Of a stretch of DNA of 54,823 nucleotides, positions 9,177 to 16,414 are shown in pieces; position 1 is the first letter of the stretch, and every line of letters begins with the position of its first letter. The stretch lies in contig JAIXXN010000034.1 in the NCBI GenBank assembly GCA_027490725.1, positions 1-54,823 on the forward strand, written 5' to 3'. The translations under genes and the position numbers were made by a program. The stretch is from Oxalobacteraceae bacterium. Lineage in GTDB: Bacteria; Pseudomonadota; Gammaproteobacteria; Burkholderiales; Burkholderiaceae_D. The notes beneath the pieces are model-generated. The model saw nothing but the letters and a program-made list of their open reading frames with translations, searched no databases and was not told the DNA's origin.

Positions 9177-10058
9177 GTGGACGAAGAGGCAGGATTTCCA
9201 GGAAGCGACTGCAAAATTACTAGTGAAAGTCTGCCAAGAGAAATGATAAACGTAATGAAAAACGGTAAACAAGTCCTCGAAATTGCAGCGGTGTCAGTGC
9301 TCGCCCAAGCATGCGAGGATTACCTACTATTCATAGCCAATATTCTTATTCCAGCCAAACATTCATTAGAGGCAAAGGTCGACTTAAATAAGGTTCAATT
9401 GCATGAGGCTTACGGCGCGAACTTAATAGTCGCGCATAGCATCGATTACCTTCTTGCTGTGAGAGCCGCAGACGGGATAGAGGAAACCCGTACGAATCTA
9501 GTCCAGAAGTTTGACGAAGTTTATTCTGTGAACGGCGCGTACATCCGCAATCGCAAGATGGCGCTTATCGACGCTCTCAACAATGGCCTTAAGCATATTC
9601 GCCTCGATCCAAAACGCTATAAGGAGGTCGAAAAGCATTTCGGCAAGATATCGTTCGGTAGCCTGCAAGAGGAAGATGGCAAAACTATCTGCAACCTGGA
9701 CACGTATCGATTCGATTACTGTCGAGTCGTGCTCCTGCCTGCCTTCAGGGCATTGTCTCGCTGGGAGCTCCATGGAATCGAAGATGTGTTGGAGTTCGCG
9801 AGGGGGGATTTCAGCCCCACCGGGGTCTCGTGCGACTTTGATATGTTCGATCCTGACGATCCGTCAACCGCTATTGATAGGATGATCGCCCACGTCTCCT
9901 CTCCTTGCGAGAACTGTGGTGAAGCCGCCAATGACTGCCAATGTGAGCAATATGTAATCGATGGTTTGCAAGGAAGGTACGCTCCACTACATAGCTTAAG
10001 TCACAGCGAGTTCAACGAACTGGTGAACCAGATTTCCCCTTCCTATAGCAACTCATAG
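9177..10058 (+). CDS. Hypothetical protein coupled to GmrSD-like gene
   Basis: Unrecognised protein of 293 residues. It starts either at GTG 9177 (9 bases after the DUF262/DUF1524 stop) or at the in-frame ATG 9243, which is preceded by a purine-rich CCAAGAGA; both make it the likely second gene of that operon. The sequence looks soluble and mostly helical in the first two thirds. A C-E-N-C ... C-Q-C cluster near residue 243 suggests a small metal site or a disulfide-like knuckle. The tail is acidic. No nuclease, ATPase or membrane motif is evident. Tight spacing to a restriction-type nuclease suggests an accessory, inhibitor or sensor role, but this is context only; it might also be an independent passenger gene. 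Confidence 0.6.
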   Translation: MDEEAGFPGSDCKITSESLPREMINVMKNGKQVLEIAAVSVLAQACEDYLLFIANILIPAKHSLEAKVDLNKVQLHEAYGANLIVAHSIDYLLAVRAADGIEETRTNLVQKFDEVYSVNGAYIRNRKMALIDALNNGLKHIRLDPKRYKEVEKHFGKISFGSLQEEDGKTICNLDTYRFDYCRVVLLPAFRALSRWELHGIEDVLEFARGDFSPTGVSCDFDMFDPDDPSTAIDRMIAHVSSPCENCGEAANDCQCEQYVIDGLQGRYAPLHSLSHSEFNELVNQISPSYSNS

Positions 10059-10270
10059 TGTTGCTCAAGATTTCGCCAAGGCAGTCAGGGTGTCAATCTT
10101 ACTTCCTTTATCCCCCGTAGCTATATGTACACCAGCGTCTTCCGGTCAACCGACGGTCTTTGCTGACCATCTGGTCCTGTTCTGGTCCACATTATCGCCT
10201 ACAAAAACTTTTCAAAATACTTGATTTCGCTTTGACTTACTGAGAAAAATTCCCGTTTGAAGAAGTATCC
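10059..10270. other. Island right-arm sequence before att copy A
   Basis: No gene is visible. Bases 10140-10194 resemble 13371-13425, sharing TCCGGTC, GACGGT, CATCTGGT and the 15-base TTCTGGTCCACATTA. In both places that 15-mer ends 77 bases before the tRNA-derived repeat. This looks like the conserved end of an integrated island, perhaps with recombinase arm sites. Confidence 0.5.
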
Positions 10271-10370
10271 AGCGGACTTTTAATCCGTTGGTCGCAGGTT
10301 CGAATCCCGCACGGCCTACCAAGAATACTCAAGGAAGCCCACGAATTTACGTTCGTGGGCTTTTTTGTTT
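10271..10370 (+). repeat. att-like repeat copy A: tRNA 3' half plus terminator
   Basis: The first 50 bases are the anticodon arm, variable loop, T arm and CCA-ending acceptor strand of a tRNA. The anticodon loop CTTTTAA would read as TTT (Lys). No 5' half precedes it. A perfect terminator hairpin follows (10335-10345 pairing with 10352-10362, then a T run). Bases 10289-10370 are identical to 13520-13601 over 82 bases. This is the usual signature of an attachment site left by a tRNA-targeting integrase. Confidence 0.85.
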
Positions 10371-10548
10371 TTGGTCGCTCGCTGGTAATCCAAAATCCCT
10401 CCCCTTCCTCAACAGAGGGCATCACCTTATGAGATGGGCCAAATGAGCGGCCTCTTTACAGCCCCCCCACCGGACAACAGATCAACCAAACTACAGTGAC
10501 GCGCCACGTTCCCGGTAGTCACAAACTGACGAGCACCAACTGCTCGGC

Positions 10549-11196
10549 ATGGATGAAAAACCCTTTGATTTGCCAGAAAATTGGGATTGGATCCGACTAG
10601 GTACGTTAGTCGAAAAGAGCGGTGCTGGTTGGAGTCCAAGCTGTGAGGGACATGCACGCGTAGGAGATTCATGGGGAGTGCTTAAAGTCAGTGCAGTGTC
10701 ATGGGGGGAATTTTTGCCTGATGAAAACAAAGCACTTCCGAAAACATTGGAGCCGAGACTCGACTGTGTTGTCGAATCTGGCGATTTTCTTATCACACGC
10801 GCCAATACTGATGAGCTGGTGGCGCGAAGTGTAGTTGTCGAGAATTGCCCTCCAAACCTAATGCTATCAGACAAGATTGTTAGGCTTCGCCTTTAATTGC
10901 CATGAGGCAATAAATTCATTAACCTTGTAAATTTATCACCATTATCAAGAAATTATTACGCTCTAGCAGCCGGCGGAACCAGTAGCTCGATGAAAAATGT
11001 AACGCGAGAACAAATATTAAATTTGGTCGTAGGAACACCACCGCTTGCGGAACAACATCGCATCGTCGCCAAAGTGGATGAATTGATGGTACTTTGCGAC
11101 CAACTTAAGTCGCGCATCACTACGACCAACCAACAACAGAAAAAGCTGGCGGATGTTCTAGTTGAGCGCGCTGTTGTGGGTGAGATTGCGCTTTGA
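10549..11196 (+). pseudogene. hsdS: Type I restriction specificity subunit remnant (hsdS)
   Basis: Decayed half of an HsdS DNA-specificity subunit. The first part (10549-10893) starts like a target-recognition domain (F-D-L-P-E-N-W-D-W-I-R-L-G) and contains the usual G-V-L-K-V-S and T-R-A-N-T-D-E segments. The second part (to 11196) gives Y-Y-A-L-A-A-G-G-T-S-S-S-M-K-N, then P-P-L-A-E-Q-H-R-I-V-A-K-V-D-E-L, the conserved C-terminal helix region. Both parts are in the same frame, separated only by stop codons TAA at 10894 and TGA at 10903, so point mutation rather than frameshift broke the gene. The first target-recognition domain and the hsdM and hsdR genes are absent. It is probably non-functional; a short C-terminal peptide could still be made. 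Confidence 0.85.
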
Positions 11197-11251
11197 TCCG
11201 AATGTAGCGGCACCTGTTGCGATGAATTCGGCAGTACCAAAGAACTACATC

Positions 11252-11348
11252 CAGGAATTTTTAATCCATTGGCCAAGTAAGAATCCCGCACGACCTACCA
11301 AGATAAATCAAGGAAGCCCACGAATTTCGGTTCGCGGTTTTTTTGTTT
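11252..11348 (+). repeat. att-like repeat copy B, degenerate
   Basis: Diverged third copy of the tRNA-derived attachment repeat. It keeps the TTTTAATCCATTGG anticodon-arm remnant, GAATCCCGCACGACCTACCA and AAGGAAGCCCACGAATTT, but the T arm is damaged and the terminator stem is no longer perfect. It shares the TTT anticodon position with copy A, unlike copy C. It separates the hsdS remnant from the Kiwa module, and its decay suggests an older integration event. Confidence 0.7.
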
Positions 11349-11768
11349 CTGGTGGCTCTCTGGTCGCGTGCGAAAATGCCCCAGCAGCCTCAGCAGCTCC
11401 TGTCCGCACCAATCCCAAGCGCTGTTGCATTCAGCTCTTTAGCGCAAGCCGGAACTTTCCCCATAATGGGCGCAGCTGCTTCCGGATGCCATCCGAGTTC
11501 ATAATTTTCGCAGCTCGATAACCATAACTAATAAAATTTCGCCGCCCGAAGTATGTATACCGGCGCAAAAGGTTACTAGTAAAGAGCGGGCGCGGGTCCT
11601 CGCCACGCGCGATCCGTGCTCGATTCCGCTTCGCCAGCTGAGCACGCTGAAACAGATCCCTATGGACCTACAATTCCCAAATTGTCGGCTTCATAATGCA
11701 CGTCGCTCATTTCTAAAGCCAAAACAGCTGCACTAGTGACATTTTGAGAGAATTTTCCCTATTAATTC
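11349..11768. other. Non-coding stretch before Kiwa
   Basis: About 420 bases without a convincing gene. The left part contains more CTGGT-type motifs next to att copy B. The right part, just before kwaA, is AT-rich and could hold the Kiwa promoter (a TATTAAT-like box near 11760), but I cannot define a start point. No hairpin or repeat stands out. Confidence 0.4.
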
Positions 11769-12323
11769 GTGGAAAATGTAGGAAAAATCCTACATGACGG
11801 ACAAACCTTGATCAAGCTAATTTTGGTGCTCGCTTGCATGTCGCCCCTTTTCATTCTAATGGCGATTAAGGGGGTAGGCATAATACCTTGGGAAATATAC
11901 TTTCCTATTTTTCTTGGGCTAGCAATCATTCCAAATCTTTTTTTAATTATCAGAATACAAATATCAAAGCGCGCTAACGACAGGAAGCGAATTCAGATAA
12001 CCGCTTACACCGACAATAGAGAGCATCTCATAACTTATATATTTGCCCTCCTGATTCCTTTATTCCAAACAAACGTCACTACAGAACCTGATCTTTATGC
12101 AGCATTGTGCGCTCTAATTTTTATAATTTACATATTCATGCATATGGATTTGTATTACATGAATTTCTTTTTCGCCCTGTTCGGATACCGAGTATTATCT
12201 ATAAAGCCAGATGCAACATCGAGATTTTCTGTTTCACATGTATTGATAACAAAACGATGGTCGATACCTAATAACTTAGACATAACGCCACTTCGCCTTA
12301 CAGATTTTCTACTATTTGAATAA
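11769..12323 (+). CDS. kwaA: Kiwa membrane protein KwaA
   Basis: Integral membrane protein of 184 residues with four predicted membrane helices (about 14-36, 41-64, 86-104 and 108-135) and a short cytosolic tail. Size, four-helix layout and position directly before a DUF4868 protein match KwaA of the two-gene Kiwa anti-phage system, in which KwaA senses phage attack at the inner membrane and works with KwaB to stop phage replication and late transcription. The GTG at 11769 is the start; the only alternatives are internal. Its stop at 12321-12323 lies one base before the kwaB ATG. The gene is AT-rich, like the rest of the island. KwaA proteins are weakly conserved, so the call depends partly on its partner. 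Confidence 0.78.
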   Translation: MENVGKILHDGQTLIKLILVLACMSPLFILMAIKGVGIIPWEIYFPIFLGLAIIPNLFLIIRIQISKRANDRKRIQITAYTDNREHLITYIFALLIPLFQTNVTTEPDLYAALCALIFIIYIFMHMDLYYMNFFFALFGYRVLSIKPDATSRFSVSHVLITKRWSIPNNLDITPLRLTDFLLFE

Positions 12324-12324
12324 T

Positions 12325-13260
12325 ATGAACTTCGACGTCCAGAACATCACCACAACTACCTTTTATGGTTTTTTTGACGATGGCCATTCAGAGGCCCATA
12401 TACAAATTCCCATCGATGGGGACGTGGCCACAGAATTGGCCCGCATGATCGACTTTACGATTGACCAGTTGCTACCACAACCACCGCAACCACCGCAACC
12501 AAATCAAGTGTTATTGGCAAACCTTCCAATATTTGACCCAGCGGAGAAGTATGCGTCTGTCGAGCAATTGAAACTGCCGCTACTTACTGATTATATTCAA
12601 GACTTACAGAACGTTATTGCGCTTAGAAATCTGCCGAGTGATGTGAACGCTCTGGCGAATGCTAATGATTTAGAGTACTACTACGCGATTTTTGAGGATA
12701 ATCAAGGGCGCCTATTATATGCATTTAAGCGAGCCAGCAGGTTCAAGGGCATCAAGAAGTCCGTCTTGACGTACATCGCAGGTGGGGCACTTACTTTGAT
12801 GAACACCCCGATCTTCAGGTTAGATAGCGACTTTGACTATTTTGTAGATTGTGACTCCAATACAATTTATATTTTGCGACCAAGTGGATTTGAGTTCACC
12901 ACTAACGTGCATGGAGAAATTATGAGGTCGGCAACTCTGAATGGAAATCAGATTCAAGCAACGTTACCCTATATCGATCTAACAAGCGTAATCGCTTATG
13001 CATCCAGTCATTCCAAGAGTGCTCGGCTTTTGTCAGCCATAAAATCAAGAATAGATTTAGCACATGTTGACCGTGTACTGCTGACAACCGCATGCAACGA
13101 AAACGGAGTAGCCACTACAATCAATCCAACCGGTCAACTCGTCCCAAACGCAGGGGAGGAATATAACTTTCTATGCATTCTTGACCGGAGAGCCTATACA
13201 TCTACTCTCATTACAAATCAACCTGAGAATTATATTGCCGCTAGCAGGGCACGACGGTAG
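12325..13260 (+). CDS. kwaB: Kiwa protein KwaB (DUF4868)
   Basis: Cytosolic protein of 311 residues from the ATG at 12325; an in-frame TTG at 12316 would overlap kwaA by 8 bases. The centre shows DUF4868 features: a strand with Y-A-F-K-R-A-S (around 133-138), then F-R-L-D-S-D-F-D (164-171) and the I-Y-I-L-R-P-S-G-F-E segment that follows. A proline-rich linker P-Q-P-P-Q-P-P-Q-P lies near residue 55. In the Kiwa system KwaB is the DNA-binding effector that associates with membrane KwaA. The two genes alone fill the space between att copies B and C, with no other plausible gene, so Kiwa here is a self-contained module. Identification is by motif and context, not by database comparison. Confidence 0.82.
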   Translation: MNFDVQNITTTTFYGFFDDGHSEAHIQIPIDGDVATELARMIDFTIDQLLPQPPQPPQPNQVLLANLPIFDPAEKYASVEQLKLPLLTDYIQDLQNVIALRNLPSDVNALANANDLEYYYAIFEDNQGRLLYAFKRASRFKGIKKSVLTYIAGGALTLMNTPIFRLDSDFDYFVDCDSNTIYILRPSGFEFTTNVHGEIMRSATLNGNQIQATLPYIDLTSVIAYASSHSKSARLLSAIKSRIDLAHVDRVLLTTACNENGVATTINPTGQLVPNAGEEYNFLCILDRRAYTSTLITNQPENYIAASRARR

Positions 13261-13501
13261 CTCAGCGCAGCGTACAGTTAGGGAACATAAGCCGTCTACG
13301 TCACCTCCCACAAATTCTGGTGTCATTTCCCCAGTCTTTATCCCCTGGCGTAAAAAAAAACCGGTAAAATTCCGGTCCAAGGACGGTGCAACACTAGGCA
13401 TCTGGTGCTTTTCTGGTCCACATTAATCCGGCGTCATTGCCCGAACATTTCTGTATGCCACTGCATTTCCTGTCTTGCACTGTGATGAAATAAGCGGGCC
13501 A
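13261..13501. other. Island right-arm sequence before att copy C
   Basis: No gene is visible. It contains the counterpart of the arm before copy A: CTTTATCCCC, TCCGGTC, GGACGGT, CATCTGGT and TTCTGGTCCACATTA (13411-13425), again ending exactly 77 bases before the repeat. The intervening 77 bases have largely diverged in sequence but not in length. Confidence 0.5.
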
Positions 13502-13601
13502 AGCGGACTTCTAATCCGGTGGTCGCAGGTTCGAATCCCGCACGGCCTACCAAGAATACTCAAGGAAGCCCACGAATTTACGTTCGTGGGCTTTTTTGTT
13601 T
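13502..13601 (+). repeat. att-like repeat copy C: tRNA 3' half plus terminator
   Basis: Partner of copy A: the 3' half of a tRNA ending CCA, then the terminator hairpin 13566-13576 / 13583-13593 with a T run. The anticodon loop is CTTCTAA, which would read TCT (Arg), one base different from copy A. A second difference is GGTGG for GTTGG just after the anticodon stem. From 13520 to the end it is identical to copy A. It marks the right boundary of the defence island. Confidence 0.85.
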
Positions 13602-13787
13602 CTAGACCATTTCTGGTCCTCAGAAACTCAGTCTAAGACGCCCTTCCGACTATGTCACTGAAGGTCGAACTCACCCACTCCGCTGCGTCGACCGGAAATT
13701 GCCCCTTCCAACATCTTGCGCCGCTTCAAATGCCCGCAGCCTGCAACGCAGTACTCTCGTCAGAAACCTTTTGACAGGGAGCCGTCC

Positions 13788-14483
13788 ATGCAGCAGAGCG
13801 ACGAAGACGCATTCGAAAACGCCATCAAATCACTAGAAGCAAGCACAGCCAGCGCAGGGATGCATCTGGAAATTGATTCCGCCGCACGCCGAATATACTC
13901 GCGCGAAATAAAGGCCATGTCAGACAAGCTCCGTCGGGAAGTCGCCAAAGGGAGCTTGACTTGGGCGCAAGCGGCGGAGCAGGCCCATAGCACCCGGAAC
14001 CTCGTCATGCAGCTCACCAGATCGCGTACCACGCCCGTTGCCAGAGCCTTCGCAGAGCACAACAAGGCCGAGGGCCGTGGCCTGAATGCGTTGGTCGCCG
14101 AAAAAACCGCGAAGCTATTTGGGAAAAATGCTGTCTTCGCAAAGCTCGCCCCATCACAGCAGAACCGCGTATTTGCCGAAATTGTGGCCTCGACCGGCAG
14201 GTCTCAACCCGCCATCACACGCAATATGCTGCGCTTGTCATACGTGGGCCGTAGCGTCATTTTGCTGTCATTAGCGCTATCGACGTACAATGTTCTCACA
14301 GCTCGCAACCAATCCACTGCGCTCAAGCGCGAGCTGGTCACCACCACTGCGGGAATCGGCGGAAGCATTGCGGCTGGTGCTCTTGCGGGTCTAGCGTGCG
14401 GCCCCGGTGCTCCAGTATGCGTGACAATAGGTGCGTTTGCCGGGGGCGCTCTAGCGGCCTTCGGCGCCGGCTTTATATGTTAG
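13788..14483 (+). CDS. Glycine-zipper protein, candidate pore-forming effector
   Basis: Unrecognised protein of 231 residues. The ATG at 13788 is preferred over an upstream in-frame start at 13716 because AGGGAG lies just before it. The first 150 residues are charged and helical. A hydrophobic segment (S-V-I-L-L-S-L-A-L-S-T) then precedes a glycine- and alanine-rich C-terminus of about 45 residues (G-I-G-G-S-I-A-A-G-A-L-A-G, later G-A-F-A-G-G-A-L-A-A) that reads as a glycine zipper, and the chain ends in Cys. There is no signal peptide. Such tails occur in pore-forming type VI effectors and in other membrane-active toxins. A gene starting 9 bases downstream could be its immunity partner. No secretion genes are nearby, so the function is only a hypothesis. 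Confidence 0.55.
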   Translation: MQQSDEDAFENAIKSLEASTASAGMHLEIDSAARRIYSREIKAMSDKLRREVAKGSLTWAQAAEQAHSTRNLVMQLTRSRTTPVARAFAEHNKAEGRGLNALVAEKTAKLFGKNAVFAKLAPSQQNRVFAEIVASTGRSQPAITRNMLRLSYVGRSVILLSLALSTYNVLTARNQSTALKRELVTTTAGIGGSIAAGALAGLACGPGAPVCVTIGAFAGGALAAFGAGFIC

Positions 14484-14492
14484 AGCAGACTC

Positions 14493-15071
14493 GTGAGATT
14501 ACTTTCGACCTCAGAATTCGCGGCACGGCTAGCATCACCCTACTCGGATAGGAAGCTGGCGACTTCCGAACTGCTGCTGGACGGCAAGCCAACCGGGATG
14601 ATTGTGACCGGAGCAGTGCTGGAAGCAGCCATAGAATGGCAAGGCTGTCGCATCGCCTTCCTCACCGACGACATCCCCTTCGAAGACATGCTGCGGATTT
14701 ATATGTTCGACGCCAATATGACATTGGTTGATGCGGCCGTGCTCGGCGCGATGTATTCCACCGGCACATTTACTGAACTATGCCTGCAGCCACCGATTGC
14801 GCTGACGTTTCGCTTCTTCGGCGGCACCGTCTGGCGCATGGTACTGCTCAAAGAGCGGGAATTACGCCTTCCCTTCCTTTCCGATCCGAGCGGCGTGAGC
14901 CGAAAGTTCCAATTCTTCAGGCACTTTCGGATTGAAGGCAAACCACAGCCTGAAAGCGTGCGGGGCGTCGCAAGTCAATTCGAGACGGCCACACGGACGC
15001 AGCCTGCCACTTCGGTACCACGCCACACTACGCGAAAGCGCATTCCCAAAAATAGGATAAATCGTTCCTGA
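14493..15071 (+). CDS. Hypothetical protein, possible immunity partner
   Basis: Unrecognised protein of 192 residues starting with GTG at 14493, 9 bases after the glycine-zipper gene, so the two should be co-transcribed. It looks soluble, with alternating strands and helices up to about residue 150. The last 40 residues are disordered and very basic (R-K-R-I-P-K-N-R-I). A sequence A-V-L-E-A-A-I-E-W-Q-G near residue 41 suggests a strand-helix unit. No motif points to an enzyme. Pairing with a membrane-active small protein suggests an immunity or chaperone role, but cytosolic immunity to a pore former would be atypical unless it binds the effector before export. Confidence 0.5.
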   Translation: MRLLSTSEFAARLASPYSDRKLATSELLLDGKPTGMIVTGAVLEAAIEWQGCRIAFLTDDIPFEDMLRIYMFDANMTLVDAAVLGAMYSTGTFTELCLQPPIALTFRFFGGTVWRMVLLKERELRLPFLSDPSGVSRKFQFFRHFRIEGKPQPESVRGVASQFETATRTQPATSVPRHTTRKRIPKNRINRS

Positions 15072-15317
15072 TCAACGGACCTTGGACAAGCCTGAGTCTA
15101 GGTCTGGCTAACGTTCAATCACATCCTTGGCATGCTAGAATGCTGCCTTGATCGATTAGCGCGATGTGTGCCAGTTCGAGCGCCACGCAGCCCCTTTAAG
15201 GGCAGCAACTTCCGCGCGGTCTCCCCAGAATGACTGCTTCGAAAGCTTATCCGCTGCGGCGCATCAGCTTTTTTAATCGCCTCCTCCAACTACCGCAGCC
15301 CCGAAGAAAGTAACATC

Positions 15318-15578
15318 ATGAGAAAGACCGATCTGGCGAAAAACGACGCCAAGAAATTAATGAGCAAAATGGCAGTGCCAGGCGCCGAATTCGGCAAAGC
15401 CGTGGTGGCGGTCGATCGTCGCGAACAGCGTCGTCTGGATCAGGCGGCCGGTCTAGTGCCCTTTGCTACCAAGCTCAACGCAGAACTGGTTGCCCAGCTC
15501 AACGCGCTGGCAAAGGAACAGGGCAGCGATGTGGGCACTGTGGTCACCACGCTGCTGAAAAAAGCCCTGGGCGACTAA
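15318..15578 (+). CDS. Small hypothetical protein
   Basis: Basic protein of 86 residues with a good GAAGAAAG ribosome binding site before the ATG at 15318. The C-terminal 40 residues (strand F-A-T-K-L-N-A-E-L, then two helices) have the spacing of a ribbon-helix-helix fold: a short strand followed by L-N-A-L-A-K-E-Q-G and V-T-T-L-L-K-K-A-L. That would make it a small DNA-binding protein, but no toxin gene is adjacent. About 250 bases upstream hold no gene and may carry its promoter. GC content is that of the core, so I place the island boundary before this gene. Confidence 0.6.
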   Translation: MRKTDLAKNDAKKLMSKMAVPGAEFGKAVVAVDRREQRRLDQAAGLVPFATKLNAELVAQLNALAKEQGSDVGTVVTTLLKKALGD

Positions 15579-15654
15579 GCACAGGCAGCCACGCAGGGCG
15601 TGCGGAACCGGTACCGTTCTGAATGCCGGCTCGGCCCGCCGCGAGGTTCACCTG

Positions 15655-16338
15655 ATGCGCCACAGACTTTTTCCAAGCATGGAAATCGACCACCTTTTTT
15701 TGCGCGCCCAGCATGGCGCGCCCGAAGCCGCGCTGCTGCGGCAACTCGGTCTGAGTGAAGGCAGTGCCAACCAGCATCCCGGCCAAGGCACGGCCAACCG
15801 GCGTTTTTTCTTCCAGAATGCCTACATTGAATTGCTGTGGATCGCTGATGCGCAAGAAATCCACAATGACTGCACGCGTCCCACCCAACTGGCCGAACGT
15901 CTCCAGCTACCAGCGGGAGATAGCTCGCCCTTCGGCGTCTGCTGGCGCCCCTCGGCCAGCCATCTGAGGCCACCATTCGCCAGCTGGGTCTACCAGCCGC
16001 CCTACCTTCCCGCCGGCATGCAGGTCGATATCGCGCGCCACACCCCGCTGACCGAACCGATGTGGTTCTATCTCGCACAGGCGACCGCCCCTGCCGCCGC
16101 ACCGGCCGAACGACGCCAGCCGCTCGAGCATGCACTGGGCGTACAGGAACTCAGTGCCGTGTCGATCACCGTACCGGGCAACGCGGCATGGTCAGAAGCA
16201 GCACAGGCTGCTAGCACCAGCGGGCAGCTACATCTGCAGCGCGGCGATGCACATCTGCTGGAACTGACCTTTGATCATGGTCGCCAGGGCCGGCATTACG
16301 ATTGCCGCCCAGCGCTTGCGCTGATCCTGCACACCTAG
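15655..16338 (+). CDS. VOC superfamily (glyoxalase-like) protein
   Basis: Protein of 227 residues starting H-R-L-F-P-S-M-E-I-D-H-L-F-L-R, the first strand of a vicinal-oxygen-chelate fold with a metal-type His. It continues with F-F-F-Q-N-A-Y-I-E-L-L-W-I, the strand that carries the conserved Glu of this superfamily. This N-terminal half matches the glyoxalase-like domain found in uncharacterised bacterial proteins; the second half probably forms a degenerate second module. The substrate cannot be read from the sequence. The start is the ATG at 15655, preceded by GAGG; the ATG at 15679 would trim eight residues. It is followed 76 bases later by a GFA-type enzyme on the same strand, though an operon is uncertain. 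Confidence 0.7.
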   Translation: MRHRLFPSMEIDHLFLRAQHGAPEAALLRQLGLSEGSANQHPGQGTANRRFFFQNAYIELLWIADAQEIHNDCTRPTQLAERLQLPAGDSSPFGVCWRPSASHLRPPFASWVYQPPYLPAGMQVDIARHTPLTEPMWFYLAQATAPAAAPAERRQPLEHALGVQELSAVSITVPGNAAWSEAAQAASTSGQLHLQRGDAHLLELTFDHGRQGRHYDCRPALALILHT

Positions 16339-16414
16339 TTCGCGCAAGCCGGGCTAGCGCGCTCAATTCAGTGGATAATCTGGCCCATGCTTTAAAAACA
16401 ACAGAGGGTGATCC

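Noticed and set aside
10265..10320. A functional tRNA-Lys or tRNA-Arg gene at the repeats (10271, 11252, 13502)
   Set aside because: Only the 3' half is present in each case; no acceptor 5' strand or D arm precedes it, and the T stem carries an A-C mismatch. They are attachment-site remnants, not tRNA genes.
11162..11521. 119-residue plus-strand frame through att copy B
   Set aside because: It runs across the tRNA remnant and terminator, so it is not a real gene.
13171..13426. Small frames across the kwaB 3' end and the arm region
   Set aside because: They overlap kwaB and conserved att-arm DNA, with no ribosome binding site or protein-like pattern.
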